NCBI GenBank assembly: GCA_019459485.1
Contig: JAIBEZ010000065.1
Span: 1-36,451 of the forward strand
DNA from: Prolixibacteraceae bacterium
Lineage (GTDB): Bacteria; Bacteroidota; Bacteroidia; Bacteroidales; Prolixibacteraceae
Direction of reading: 5' to 3'
DNA: 36,451 bases
Shown piece after piece: positions 24,656 through 31,959 of the stretch (position 1 is its first letter; the number at the start of each line of letters is the position of its first letter). Position numbers and translations under genes: made by a program. Under the pieces are notes generated by a model. The model was given only the letters and a program-made list of their open reading frames with translations. It searched no databases and was not told the origin of the DNA.

Positions 24656-24989
24656 GAACAAAATCGTACTTGTTCCTTTTCCTTTTGATGATTTTTCTGA
24701 TTTAAAAGTTAGACCGGCACTTTGCCTGACATCTGAAATTGGCAAATATAACCAGGTAATTATCGCGTTTATTTCGAGTAAAATTCCAGAAGATTTAATT
24801 GATAGTGATGTAATAATCAGAAAACAGTCAAATGAATTTCAAGGAACAGGACTATCTGTTGATTCAGTGATTAGATTGCATAAGATGGTAACAGTCCCCA
24901 AAAGTATAATAAAGAGGAAATTAGGAGAAATTAATAAATCAGTTGAGATCGAGATCAAGGAAAAGTTAAGACAATTGTTTAATAATTAA
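24648..24989 (+). CDS. PemK/MazF-type toxin (endoribonuclease)
   Basis: 113 residues. The start at 24648 (MIKNKIVLVPFPFDDFSDLKVRPALCL) gives the canonical MazF/PemK N-terminus; an in-frame ATG at 24600 would add 16 unrelated residues inside the antitoxin gene. The VLVPFPFDD and K-x-RPALxL blocks and the C-terminal VDSVIRLHKMVTVPKSIIKRKLGEI block are those of the family, which cuts mRNA at short sequences and slows growth. It forms a type II toxin-antitoxin pair with the overlapping upstream gene. Confidence 0.85.
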   Translation: MIKNKIVLVPFPFDDFSDLKVRPALCLTSEIGKYNQVIIAFISSKIPEDLIDSDVIIRKQSNEFQGTGLSVDSVIRLHKMVTVPKSIIKRKLGEINKSVEIEIKEKLRQLFNN

Positions 24990-25026
24990 TAGAATAAAGT
25001 AATTCCATGATTATAATTATAAACAC

Positions 25027-25257
25027 ATGAATTTGCAATTTATCTCCGACAGCAAAGGTCAAACTACAGGTGTTTTCATTCCAATTAATGAATGGAATGA
25101 ACTAAAAAACAAGTATAAGGGGCTAGATCAGGATGAAATGGAAATTCCATCCTGGCACATGGATATTTTAATGGTACGTATTGCCGATTATGAGAAGAAT
25201 CCAGAACAAGCATTGGATTTTGAAAAGACAATGGATGAAATTGAAAATAAATTGTAA
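25027..25257 (+). CDS. Orphan antitoxin-like protein of a decayed ParE/RelE module
   Basis: 76 residues (MNLQFISDSKGQTTGVFIPINEWNELKNKYKG...). The N-terminal 'SDSKGQTTGVFIPINEWNEL' pattern is seen in small Bacteroidota antitoxins that precede ParE/RelE-type toxins. Only the C-terminal end of such a toxin remains, immediately downstream, so this antitoxin has lost its partner. It may be inert or protect against a homologous toxin elsewhere. Confidence 0.65.
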   Translation: MNLQFISDSKGQTTGVFIPINEWNELKNKYKGLDQDEMEIPSWHMDILMVRIADYEKNPEQALDFEKTMDEIENKL

Positions 25258-25348
25258 TCATTATCACCTTGACGAAGACAAGAAATTGGTGATTATTTCA
25301 GCAGTACTTCATACGAGCCGGAATCCAAAGATCTGGAAAACAAGATAA
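25253..25348 (+). pseudogene. C-terminal remnant of a ParE/RelE-type toxin
   Basis: In frame 2 the sequence reads HYHLDEDKKLVIISAVLHTS, then RNPKIWKTR and a stop. This is the end of a RelE/ParE toxin (pattern YxxDEExKxVxIxAVxHTxRNPxxW). About 70 N-terminal codons are missing and the remnant abuts the antitoxin stop, consistent with one internal deletion that removed the toxin's start and core. Confidence 0.8.
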
Positions 25349-25377
25349 AAAAAGGATAATGCCTTGATCATGAATTG

Positions 25378-25411
25378 AGCGATATCCTTTGCCTTCTCCA
25401 TTTATGGGACG
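25378..25411. repeat. Dispersed repeat, copy 1 (short)
   Basis: AGCGATATCCTTTGCC followed by TCTCCATTTATGGGACG. The same word occurs at 26169 and 27645. This copy lacks the GGCTTTAGCCCTGA tail of the other two and lies just after the toxin remnant. Confidence 0.8.
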
Positions 25412-25418
25412 TGAAGAA

Positions 25419-25455
25419 ATAATAAAAAACCTGCTCACAGCAGGTTTTTTATTAT
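25419..25455. terminator. Bidirectional terminator
   Basis: A 17-bp perfect stem (25419-25435 with 25439-25455) encloses the loop CAC. The GC core CCTGCT/AGCAGG is flanked by A6 and T6, giving U-tracts in both directions. It separates the decayed toxin-antitoxin region from hicB. Confidence 0.9.
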
Positions 25456-25468
25456 CAAACAACAACTT

Positions 25469-25873
25469 CTACAAATTGATCGAAGCCAATTCGTTTCCCA
25501 ACGAATGGAAAGCTTTCATTATTTTTTGCACCTGTGCCGGGCGTGGTTTTGTGCGGCCCGTGGCATAGTTGCCCAATTGCCGCTCGTTAATTCCGGTAAA
25601 CCGCGAAAGCGCCGAACGGGTAATAACATGATTATAATAATACATCAGGCACTGCACATCCCACTTAAATTCCAACTCGTATTCGCCACGGAATACTTCA
25701 GGGATAGGATCGTTATCTTCGCGGAGGCCATCGAGATGAAACTCAATACCCTCGGCCACATCTTTTTTTAATTCCTCAAATGTTTCGGAGGCACATACAA
25801 AGCCATCCAGACCTTCAACATACGCAGAGTAGTTATTTTCGGTACGTCCAAAAATTACGGTTACTTTTTTCAT
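25469..25873 (-). CDS. hicB: HicB-type antitoxin with C-terminal HTH
   Basis: 134 residues. The N-terminal half (VTVIFGRTENNYSAYVEGLDGFVCASETFEELKKDVAEGIEFHLDGL) is a HicB RNase H-like fold that binds and blocks HicA. The C-terminal half (RSALSRFTGINERQLGNYATGRTKPRPAQVQKIMKAFHSLG) is an XRE-type helix-turn-helix for operator binding. It follows hicA by 33 bp on the minus strand, the usual hicA-hicB order. An inverted repeat upstream of hicA is the probable operator. Confidence 0.92.
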   Translation of the reverse strand: MKKVTVIFGRTENNYSAYVEGLDGFVCASETFEELKKDVAEGIEFHLDGLREDNDPIPEVFRGEYELEFKWDVQCLMYYYNHVITRSALSRFTGINERQLGNYATGRTKPRPAQVQKIMKAFHSLGNELASINL

Positions 25874-25906
25874 CGCTATCTGATTTTAAAATCTTAAAAG
25901 CCGGGG

Positions 25907-26104
25907 TTAAAATTTCAACCCCGACTGTTTTTCAATACTCTTTAATAAATCGCCCCAAATGTCGAGCGAAGGTTTTCCTTTTACTGTTGTTTTACCTTTT
26001 TTTGAAGGGTGAACAAATTGCCGGTGGCTTCCTTCCTGACTTTTTGTGTACCATCCATCGGCTTCAAGCCTTCTGATGATCTCTGATACTTTCACTACCT
26101 TCAT
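25907..26104 (-). CDS. hicA: HicA-type toxin
   Basis: 65 residues; start at 26104 (MKVVKVSEIIRRLEADGWYT), which gives the family N-terminus and follows a -7 box, whereas an upstream in-frame ATG would read through the promoter. HicA is a small double-stranded-RNA-binding-like mRNA endonuclease. The catalytic His27 lies in QEGSHRQFVHP, and KGKTTV plus the C-terminal LDIWGDLLKSIEKQSGL are typical. All key residues are present, so the toxin looks intact. Confidence 0.93.
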   Translation of the reverse strand: MKVVKVSEIIRRLEADGWYTKSQEGSHRQFVHPSKKGKTTVKGKPSLDIWGDLLKSIEKQSGLKF

Positions 26105-26127
26105 AGAACTTATATTGTTTGATGCAC

Positions 26128-26169
26128 CAAAGATAGTAAAAATACCACTATCCATAAATGATAATGGTA
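26128..26169 (-). promoter_or_regulatory. Promoter and operator of hicAB
   Basis: The minus strand has TATCTTTG (26128-26135) as -7 box, giving a leader of about 17 nt. Directly upstream is an inverted repeat, TACCACTATC (26143-26152) and GATAATGGTA (26160-26169), 9 of 10 positions paired across a 7-bp spacer. It covers the region between -7 and -33, so HicB binding there would block transcription. Confidence 0.65.
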
Positions 26170-26242
26170 GCGATATTCTTTGCCGTCCCCATTTATGGGA
26201 CGGATGTGATGACCCCATTAGGTCGGGGCTTTAGCCCTGAAT
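26169..26242. repeat. Dispersed repeat, copy 2
   Basis: AGCGATATTCTTTGCCGTC, then CCCATTTATGGGACGGAT and, after a variable middle, GGGGCTTTAGCCCTGA. It carries internal hairpins (TCCC/CCCATTTATGGG and GGGCTTTAGCCC). Its left edge overlaps the hicAB operator. Confidence 0.8.
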
Positions 26243-26274
26243 AAGTGAAATCAATATTCCAATAGGATTCACAT

Positions 26275-26491
26275 CCACATCTGTAGCCGCCCTCCTTTAT
26301 CCATTTTGAACCCGTCCACAGGTGTGGTTAGCCTCCTTTTAACTTTTTGAAGCAAACCACAGGTGTGGCCGCCTTCCTTTTTTCAGTTTGAAGCAACCCA
26401 CAAGTGTGGTCGGTCTCCTTTTTTCAATTTGGACAAAACCACCCGTGTGGTTTAGCTGCTTTTCACAAATTGAGCCTGACCACGGGTGTGG
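26275..26491. repeat. Array of six 41-bp tandem repeats with palindromic cores
   Basis: Cores start at 26275, 26316, 26357, 26398, 26439 and 26480, exactly 41 bp apart. Cores two to six fit CCAC-N4-GTGG (AGGT, AGGT, AAGT, CCGT, GGGT in the middle); the first is degenerate (CCACATCTGTAG). The 29-bp intervals resemble one another in the first four (pattern CCTCCTTTTTTCA-TTTGAA) and drift later. As 41 is not a multiple of three and both strands drift, it is not coding. A perfect palindrome, GGATATTAATATCC, follows at 26494-26507. Confidence 0.9.
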
Positions 26492-26590
26492 TTGGATATT
26501 AATATCCCGGTTTGCCCCCAATCTGATTTTATTTTCTTCAACCTCAACACAGTAACAGCCTAAAAAATATTTATTATTTTCATGTTTAAC

Positions 26591-26645
26591 ATTGCTTCGA
26601 TAGCAATTTATTGAAAATAATGTTATAAATTAGCTCGTACCTTTA
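26591..26645 (+). promoter_or_regulatory. Upstream region of the DUF6261-like gene
   Basis: A hairpin ATTGCT-TCGAT-AGCAAT (26591-26607) precedes TACCTTTA (26638-26645), a one-mismatch -7 box 20 bp before the ATG. No -33 box at the usual spacing. Confidence 0.35.
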
Positions 26646-26665
26646 AACCCATAAATAATTCTAAC

Positions 26666-27409
26666 ATGAAATTAAAACTTGAACCCTTACGGACTCCCGG
26701 CTTGTCCAACATGGAAGCTGGACAACTAATCATCCGGCATTTGACTGATCTTGACACTATTGATCCCGCTTTGAAGACCGATGCTCCTTTGAATACTTAC
26801 ACCAACGACCTCGGCCAACAATCGTCCGAATACCAAAAAGGGCTTGCCCAGGTGCAGATGAACGAGGAAACCCAAAAAATTGTTTTGGCCGATGCCAATC
26901 GCGACAAAGCTAACAGCGCTTTCGGGGCCGGACTAAAACTGTATGCACTGTCCGATATTCCTGAAGAAGTGGAAGCCAGCCGAAGCCTGAATATTTTGTT
27001 TGGAACGTATAAAAACCTGTCCACTTTAAGCTACGAAGCCGAAACGCTCGCCATCGACAAACTGGTTGGCGAACTTTTAAGTCCAGCCTACAGCAGTAAA
27101 GTTAGCCTGTTGCAAATGGACCGGTATGTTTCGCGTATGCAAAACGCCAACGAAGCTTTCAAACCTCTTTTTAGCGGCCGTATGGTAACTACTGCCATGA
27201 CCGAAACCTACGACATGAAAATCCTCCGCACCGCGTTACTGAATAAATACAGCGACTTTGCCAAATATGTGCTGGCCATGGCCAAAGCTACCGACAATCC
27301 GCTATTTCCCAACGCGCTGAACCTGTTGAATACCGCCCGTAAATACTACGCCGATATGTTGGCAAAGCGTACAGCTCCAAAAGCAGAGAAAGCAAAACCT
27401 GAAGCATAG
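26666..27409 (+). CDS. DUF6261-like protein
   Basis: 247 residues, predicted all-helical and soluble with no signal peptide. The opening KLEPLRTPGLSNMEAGQLIIRHLTDLDTIDPALKTDAPLNTYTNDL resembles the Bacteroidota DUF6261 family, which has no assigned function. The middle (LFGTYKNLSTLSYEAETLAIDKLVGELLSP) and the C-terminal LNLLNTARKYYADMLAKR are amphipathic helices, followed by a Lys/Ala/Pro-rich tail (APKAEKAKPEA). It is a single-gene unit flanked on the left by the 41-bp palindrome-cored array and on the right by dispersed palindromic repeats. Family naming is from memory; the role is unknown. Confidence 0.7.
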   Translation: MKLKLEPLRTPGLSNMEAGQLIIRHLTDLDTIDPALKTDAPLNTYTNDLGQQSSEYQKGLAQVQMNEETQKIVLADANRDKANSAFGAGLKLYALSDIPEEVEASRSLNILFGTYKNLSTLSYEAETLAIDKLVGELLSPAYSSKVSLLQMDRYVSRMQNANEAFKPLFSGRMVTTAMTETYDMKILRTALLNKYSDFAKYVLAMAKATDNPLFPNALNLLNTARKYYADMLAKRTAPKAEKAKPEA

Positions 27410-27644
27410 TTGATTTTTGGTGAATATAAAAGGCCAGACCCGCTTAGCTTCGTTTTGTAAATGAGGCTGGCGGGTTTGAAGTTTTTAGGTAGCGCCAGAT
27501 GCCAGCGGCATCAAATATTTATAGAAACAGATTGCAACGAACAAAATTCGACCCCTGGGGGGGCGTAGTCTTTATAGCTCGGTGTCCGTCGGCTAAAGCC
27601 AGACGGCAAAGGATATGCACCGAACGAGCGAGAATATTGATCGG
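27410..27644. other. Intergenic region after the DUF6261-like gene
   Basis: Holds a weak 9-bp hairpin with one wobble (27435-27443 with 27470-27478) followed by GTTTTTAG, a possible terminator; a small hairpin GATGCC-AGC-GGCATC (27498-27512); and the left half of a palindromic repeat, GGCTAAAGCCAGACGG and CAAAGGATAT (27591-27616), which is the inverse of the copy at 27645. Confidence 0.5.
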
Positions 27645-27717
27645 AGCGATATCCTTTGCCGTCTCCATTTATGGGACGGATCATATAATTTCCAAATTGT
27701 TTGGGCTTTAGCCCTGA
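27645..27717. repeat. Dispersed repeat, copy 3 (with inverted partner)
   Basis: AGCGATATCCTTTGCCGTC, CTCCATTTATGGGACGGAT and TTGGGCTTTAGCCCTGA. Together with the inverse copy at 27591-27616 (GGCTAAAGCC...GACGGCAAAGGATAT) it forms an imperfect inverted pair of about 130 bp, like a bipartite REP element. It abuts the 3' end of uppP. Confidence 0.8.
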
Positions 27718-27723
27718 TGTTTT

Positions 27724-28503
27724 TTACACCACTTTCAAATCGACTCCCAGCAACAACAGTATAATCAGCGCCAGGCCAAGCACAATGCGGTACCAGCCGA
27801 ACACTTTAAACCCGTGTTTTTGCAGGAAAGTGATGAAGGTTTTGATGGCGATCAGTGCAACCACGAAGGCGACAATGTTTCCAATAATCAGAATGTCAAT
27901 ATTTTCGGCGGTAATGTGTTTGTAATCTTTCAGTAATTTGTAAGCCGAAGCAGCAGCCATTGTTGGCACTGCCAGAAAGAATGAAAATTCTGCCGCATTT
28001 TTCCTGCTTAGTTTTTGCTGCATCCCACCAATGATTGTCGCTGCCGAGCGCGAAACTCCCGGAATCATTGCGATGCATTGCCAAAATCCAATTTTAAGCG
28101 CTGTAGGATAAGTTATCTCCTGATTTTCATTTTCCTTGTTGAACCATTTATCGACAAACAACAGAAGTATTCCGCCTAAAAGCAGCATAACAGCCACTAC
28201 CATTACGTTTTCGAGTAAACTATCGATGAAATCGCCGGCCAGAAATCCTATAAATGCTGCCGGAAGAAAGGCTACGAAAAGTTTTTGGTAGAAAGTCCAG
28301 CTTTGCAGAAACCGTTTCCAGTAAAGAACAACTACCGAAAGAATGGCGCCAAACTGAATATTCACGGTGAAAGCTTTGGTGAACTCGTCAATTTCCATTC
28401 CCAGCAATGCCTGTGAAATGATCATGTGTCCGGTGGAAGATATGGGCAGAAATTCGGTAATTCCTTCAACAACGGCAATTACAATGGCTTCGAATAATGT
28501 CAT
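27724..28503 (-). CDS. uppP: Undecaprenyl-diphosphatase UppP (BacA)
   Basis: Dephosphorylates undecaprenyl pyrophosphate so the lipid carrier can be reused for peptidoglycan and surface glycan synthesis (EC 3.6.1.27); confers bacitracin tolerance. 259 residues, about eight membrane spans. Both signatures are present: [17 protein letters not shown] near the N-terminus and [14 protein letters not shown] in the middle. It is the last gene of the flippase-DUF3267-uppP operon; its ATG overlaps the upstream TGA (ATGA). Confidence 0.96.
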   Translation of the reverse strand: MTLFEAIVIAVVEGITEFLPISSTGHMIISQALLGMEIDEFTKAFTVNIQFGAILSVVVLYWKRFLQSWTFYQKLFVAFLPAAFIGFLAGDFIDSLLENVMVVAVMLLLGGILLLFVDKWFNKENENQEITYPTALKIGFWQCIAMIPGVSRSAATIIGGMQQKLSRKNAAEFSFFLAVPTMAAASAYKLLKDYKHITAENIDILIIGNIVAFVVALIAIKTFITFLQKHGFKVFGWYRIVLGLALIILLLLGVDLKVV

Positions 28504-29147
28504 AATTCAGTAATTTTTCTGGCATAAAAATAGGTTTTTCCTTCGCTCCGGTTATCAAAATTGTATATTTCTTTCCCTTTGTGGATTTTGTAAAAAGCGA
28601 GCATTGCGATGTCACCAGCACAGAACATTGAATGTAAACACATTACACTCAGAAAGAAATACATTATTTGATTGTTATGAAATTGCACAATGCCAAGCAA
28701 ACAAATCAACTTTACGACTACAAACGGAGCAAGCGCAACAACGTGAAAGGCTTCGGGAGCAATCACTTGCCGGTCGGCCATGGCATAAAAAATGAATTTT
28801 TTCAGGATAACACCAAAGGAAATTCTTCGGGCTCCGGTTGCCAGATAGGCCAATGCATGTAAAAGTTCATGAATGACTATAAGGGCTGAAAGAGAAAACA
28901 ACAGCGACCAGCCAATGGTGACAATCAGTTCATGATTTCCTTTGATAGAGAAGATAATTCCACGGGTGAAGATAAATGTAAATACCATCATCATTATCAC
29001 CTGATAAACTGAATAAATCCGGATAATGGTTTTCTCCTTTGTGATTTGTTCTACAATAAATTCGCGCAGATGTTGGTGCGAAACTTCTTTTAAAAGTTCA
29101 AACTCGTTTTCGTTCTGCAAATCTTCAGGAGTCAGCTTACTTCTCAT
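28500..29147 (-). CDS. DUF3267 membrane protein, putative zincin metalloprotease
   Basis: 215 residues with about four membrane spans. The HExxH motif is HELLH (93-97) in [25 protein letters not shown], the pattern of the DUF3267 'putative zincin peptidase' family, related in layout to site-2-type membrane proteases. A second conserved region lies in [14 protein letters not shown]. It is the middle gene of an operon: 3 nt after the flippase stop and overlapping uppP by 4 nt. No substrate is known; context suggests a role at the membrane during surface glycan assembly, which is inference. Confidence 0.85.
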   Translation of the reverse strand: MRSKLTPEDLQNENEFELLKEVSHQHLREFIVEQITKEKTIIRIYSVYQVIMMMVFTFIFTRGIIFSIKGNHELIVTIGWSLLFSLSALIVIHELLHALAYLATGARRISFGVILKKFIFYAMADRQVIAPEAFHVVALAPFVVVKLICLLGIVQFHNNQIMYFFLSVMCLHSMFCAGDIAMLAFYKIHKGKEIYNFDNRSEGKTYFYARKITEL

Positions 29148-29150
29148 GCA

Positions 29151-30587
29151 TTATTTGTTTTGGATAATCTGAGTCAAAGCTTTCAGGTTGATTAAACGAA
29201 TCAGGAAAGCAAACAAAGCGCTGACCGAAATCATTACAAAATAGCCAAGTACCCAGTTGCTGATTTGTTTGCTGAGGAATCCGGCCAGAAAAACGAAACC
29301 TGCAAAAAGAATCAATTTCCCGATCACCCGGTAGTTGATGGTCAATTTCAGGAATATAACAGCAAGTATTGTTTGCGCCAAAGCTGTAAAAAGTTGGGTT
29401 GCCAAACTTGCCCATGCCGATCCGTATGCCTGCATGTGCGGGATCAGGATTAAATTAAGGCTGACATTAATTGCCATTCCGGCAAGCGCCATCCAGTTTA
29501 ATTGCCGGATACTTCCGTTGGCAGTGAGGAGCGTGCCAAATATGTAGGTGGTTGCAATGCCCAGAAAACTAACCATTAACAACCTGAATATTGACGCCGA
29601 TAGTTCGGGATGGCTGTATCTCAATAGTGACATGATTTCAAGATCATAAAATCCGGATGACATACTGAGAACAATTGCCGGAACAAAAAGTAACAAAAAT
29701 GAAAACTGCACCATCGAACCAATTTCTTCCTTTTGTTTGATCATCCGGGCAAAAATGGGCAGCAATAATCCGGCAAACAAAACGCCGAACATCGAAGCTG
29801 CATCGAACAGACGAAAAGCATGGGCATAAATTCCGGCCTGCTCTTTTCCGTCGGGCAACAAACGTTCCAGCATCACCGAGTCTATCCGGTTGTAAAACGA
29901 CATGAGTAGAATTAACAATGCGTAGGGATAACTTTTTTTCAGGAAAACCATGAAAAACCGACGATCGAACTGCAATTTGAGTTTCCCTGTATGCACCAGA
30001 ACCACGCCGAAAGTAATCAGGCTGGTAATCAGATAGGCGGCCGTCTGCGCATAAACAAACCATTCAATACGGAATTCGTGTCCGGTAACATTGGTAAATA
30101 AAAGTACCGAGCAAATGGCAATCATCAATGTCCGATCGAGTACCGAGAGCAGACTGTCGGTGCGGAACAAGTGTAATCCGCTGATATTTGATCGCAGATA
30201 AAAAGTAAACGATATCAGGAACTGGTTAAATATCAGGAAAAACAACAGGTGAAGTTGAACATCTTTGTATCCGATTATCAGGGCTATCACAATGCTAATG
30301 ACTGCATAAATACCGGCCAGAAGAAATTTAAGACCGACAATATTGCTGACGTGTTTTTTTAGCAGTTGTCGGTGCTGTGCAATGTTTTTATTGTTGAAAC
30401 TGGTAATTCCAAGATCGAGGAATATGTTCAGGATCATCGAGAAATTGAGCAGCGAGAAATATAAACCGTAACTTTCGTCGCCCACCATGTTTTGAACGGT
30501 GAGGTCGATTCCGAATATCCAGAAGGGTTTGATTAAAACATTCAGAAAAAGGAGCAGTAAAAGATTTGTTATGAACTTCCTTTTCAA
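29151..30587 (-). CDS. Polysaccharide/lipid-linked oligosaccharide flippase (MATE/MOP superfamily)
   Basis: About 12-14 hydrophobic spans, typical of Wzx-like exporters that flip undecaprenyl-linked glycans. The first conserved segment is FITNLLLLLFLNVLIKPFWIFGIDLTVQNMVG. I place the start at a TTG at 30587 (LKRKFITN..., 478 residues), because the only upstream ATG (30656) lies upstream of the -7 box at 30622-30629 and would add 23 polar residues (MYEVCSKNCYFWLTLIKPEK) before the first span. It is first in an operon with a DUF3267 protein and uppP, which recycles the carrier this protein would deliver. It diverges from a GT4 glycosyltransferase. Lipopolysaccharide O-antigen or exopolysaccharide are the likely pathways. 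Confidence 0.85.
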   Translation of the reverse strand: MKRKFITNLLLLLFLNVLIKPFWIFGIDLTVQNMVGDESYGLYFSLLNFSMILNIFLDLGITSFNNKNIAQHRQLLKKHVSNIVGLKFLLAGIYAVISIVIALIIGYKDVQLHLLFFLIFNQFLISFTFYLRSNISGLHLFRTDSLLSVLDRTLMIAICSVLLFTNVTGHEFRIEWFVYAQTAAYLITSLITFGVVLVHTGKLKLQFDRRFFMVFLKKSYPYALLILLMSFYNRIDSVMLERLLPDGKEQAGIYAHAFRLFDAASMFGVLFAGLLLPIFARMIKQKEEIGSMVQFSFLLLFVPAIVLSMSSGFYDLEIMSLLRYSHPELSASIFRLLMVSFLGIATTYIFGTLLTANGSIRQLNWMALAGMAINVSLNLILIPHMQAYGSAWASLATQLFTALAQTILAVIFLKLTINYRVIGKLILFAGFVFLAGFLSKQISNWVLGYFVMISVSALFAFLIRLINLKALTQIIQNK

Positions 30588-30621
30588 TCGGGTAGCTTTT
30601 TCTGGTTTGATTAAAGTGAGC

Positions 30622-30659
30622 CAAAAATAGCAATTTTTTGAACAGACTTCATACATTTG
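30622..30659. promoter_or_regulatory. Divergent -7 boxes between the flippase and GT4 genes
   Basis: The minus strand reads TATTTTTG at 30622-30629 (flippase operon) and the plus strand TACATTTG at 30652-30659 (glycosyltransferase). Both match TAnnTTTG. The two promoters lie back to back, 22 bp apart, so their polymerase sites overlap and the two units may compete or be co-regulated. Confidence 0.6.
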
Positions 30660-30688
30660 ACTGCAATTCGCTCACGCAACACAAGCTT

Positions 30689-31816
30689 ATGATTATTGCT
30701 GTAAATACCCGCCTGTTGATTCAGGGGAAACTCGAAGGAATTGGATGGTTTACTTTCGAAACTTTGTCGCGCATCACACGTGATCACCCTGAACACCAGT
30801 TCCTGTTTGTTTTCGACCGCCCGTTTTCGCCTGAATTTATTTTCTCCGGAAATGTGACCCCGATCGTATTGTCGCCTCCAACAAGGCATCCGGTACTTTG
30901 GTACATCTGGTTTGAACTTCAGATTCCGCGAATCCTGAAAAAGTACAAAGCCGATCTGTTTTTTTCGCCTGACGGATACTTATCGCTCAATACCAATGTG
31001 AAGCAGTTGGCAGCCATTCATGATATAAATTTTGCACACCGGCCAAAAGATTTACCCTGGCTGAAAGCAAAGTACTATAATTATTTTTTTCCGCTTTTTG
31101 CGCGCAAAGCACAACGGATAGTAACGGTTTCATCTTTTTCGAAGGAAGATATCCACAAAACGTACAACATTGAAAATGATAAAATCGATGTGGTTTACAA
31201 TGGGATAAATACGCTTTACACGCCGACTTCAGAAGCGGAAAGGCAGATGGTCAAAGCAAATTATTCCGGCGGAAAGGATTATTTTCTGTTCATCGGATCG
31301 TTGCATCCGAGGAAAAATATCACGGGTTTGCTTTTTGCGTATGATGCGTTTCGCAGTTCCGTTGAATCGGATATCAAACTTTTGATAGTGGGAGAAAGCA
31401 TGTTTAAAACCCGCGATATTGAACTGACTTTCGAAGGAATGCGCTACAAGAACGATGTTGTTTTTACCGGACGACTTGGAAATGAAGCTTTGCATCAGGT
31501 GCTGGGAGCATCGCTGGCCCTGACTTTTGTTCCATTTTTTGAAGGTTTTGGCATTCCGGTCATTGAAGCCATGAATGCAGGTGTTCCTGTAATTTGTTCA
31601 AATACAACTTCTTTGCCTGAAGTTGGCGGCGATGCTGTTTTATATGCCGATCCGTTTGATGTGAGCGAAATTTCTGATGCAATGGTTAAACTTTATCAGG
31701 ACAAAGAACTTCGCGAATCGTTGATTGAAAAAGGTTTCAGGCAAAAGGAAAAATTCAGCTGGGATAAAACTGCAGGTTTACTTTGGGAAAGTTTTGAAAA
31801 ATGTGCAAATACCTAA
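30689..31816 (+). CDS. GT4-family glycosyltransferase
   Basis: 375 residues, start at 30689 (MIIAVNTRLLIQGKLEGIGWFTFETL), which begins the GT-B fold; an ATG at 30638 lies before the -7 box. The N-terminal half binds acceptor (HPVLWYIWFELQIPRILKKYKADLFFSPDGYL, AIHDINF). The C-terminal donor-binding half has FLFIGSLHPRKNI, VVFTGRLGNEAL, and the E-x7-E motif in FVPFFEGFGIPVIEAMNAGVPVICSN. It probably builds an oligosaccharide handled by the divergently encoded flippase. Donor and acceptor are unknown. Confidence 0.93.
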   Translation: MIIAVNTRLLIQGKLEGIGWFTFETLSRITRDHPEHQFLFVFDRPFSPEFIFSGNVTPIVLSPPTRHPVLWYIWFELQIPRILKKYKADLFFSPDGYLSLNTNVKQLAAIHDINFAHRPKDLPWLKAKYYNYFFPLFARKAQRIVTVSSFSKEDIHKTYNIENDKIDVVYNGINTLYTPTSEAERQMVKANYSGGKDYFLFIGSLHPRKNITGLLFAYDAFRSSVESDIKLLIVGESMFKTRDIELTFEGMRYKNDVVFTGRLGNEALHQVLGASLALTFVPFFEGFGIPVIEAMNAGVPVICSNTTSLPEVGGDAVLYADPFDVSEISDAMVKLYQDKELRESLIEKGFRQKEKFSWDKTAGLLWESFEKCANT

Positions 31817-31829
31817 TGGAGACGGAAGT

Positions 31830-31871
31830 CAGAAGACCGGAGTCCGGAGACAGAAGACCGGGGTCCGGAGA
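31830..31871. repeat. Two tandem 21-bp repeats
   Basis: CAGAAGACCGG, A or G, then GTCCGGAGA occurs twice head to tail (31830-31850 and 31851-31871), one mismatch apart. The whole 31817-31925 stretch is purine-rich low-complexity sequence with GGAGAC/GAAGAC words. No gene is seen. Confidence 0.75.
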
Positions 31872-31959
31872 TCCGCTCCCTGAATGGCGTGCTTCCTGAG
31901 TAGCGAAGGGAGTATTCTAAGAGAGGCAACAGATTTATGTACTTATGCACTGAACACAA

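Noticed and set aside
26275-26491. Possible CRISPR array (regular 41-bp period)
   Set aside because: The 29-bp intervals resemble each other instead of being unique spacers, the repeated core is only 12 bp and drifts, and no cas genes are present.
26339-26521. 60-residue open frame on the minus strand
   Set aside because: It lies wholly within the 41-bp tandem array, whose period is not a multiple of three; the reading frame shifts from unit to unit.
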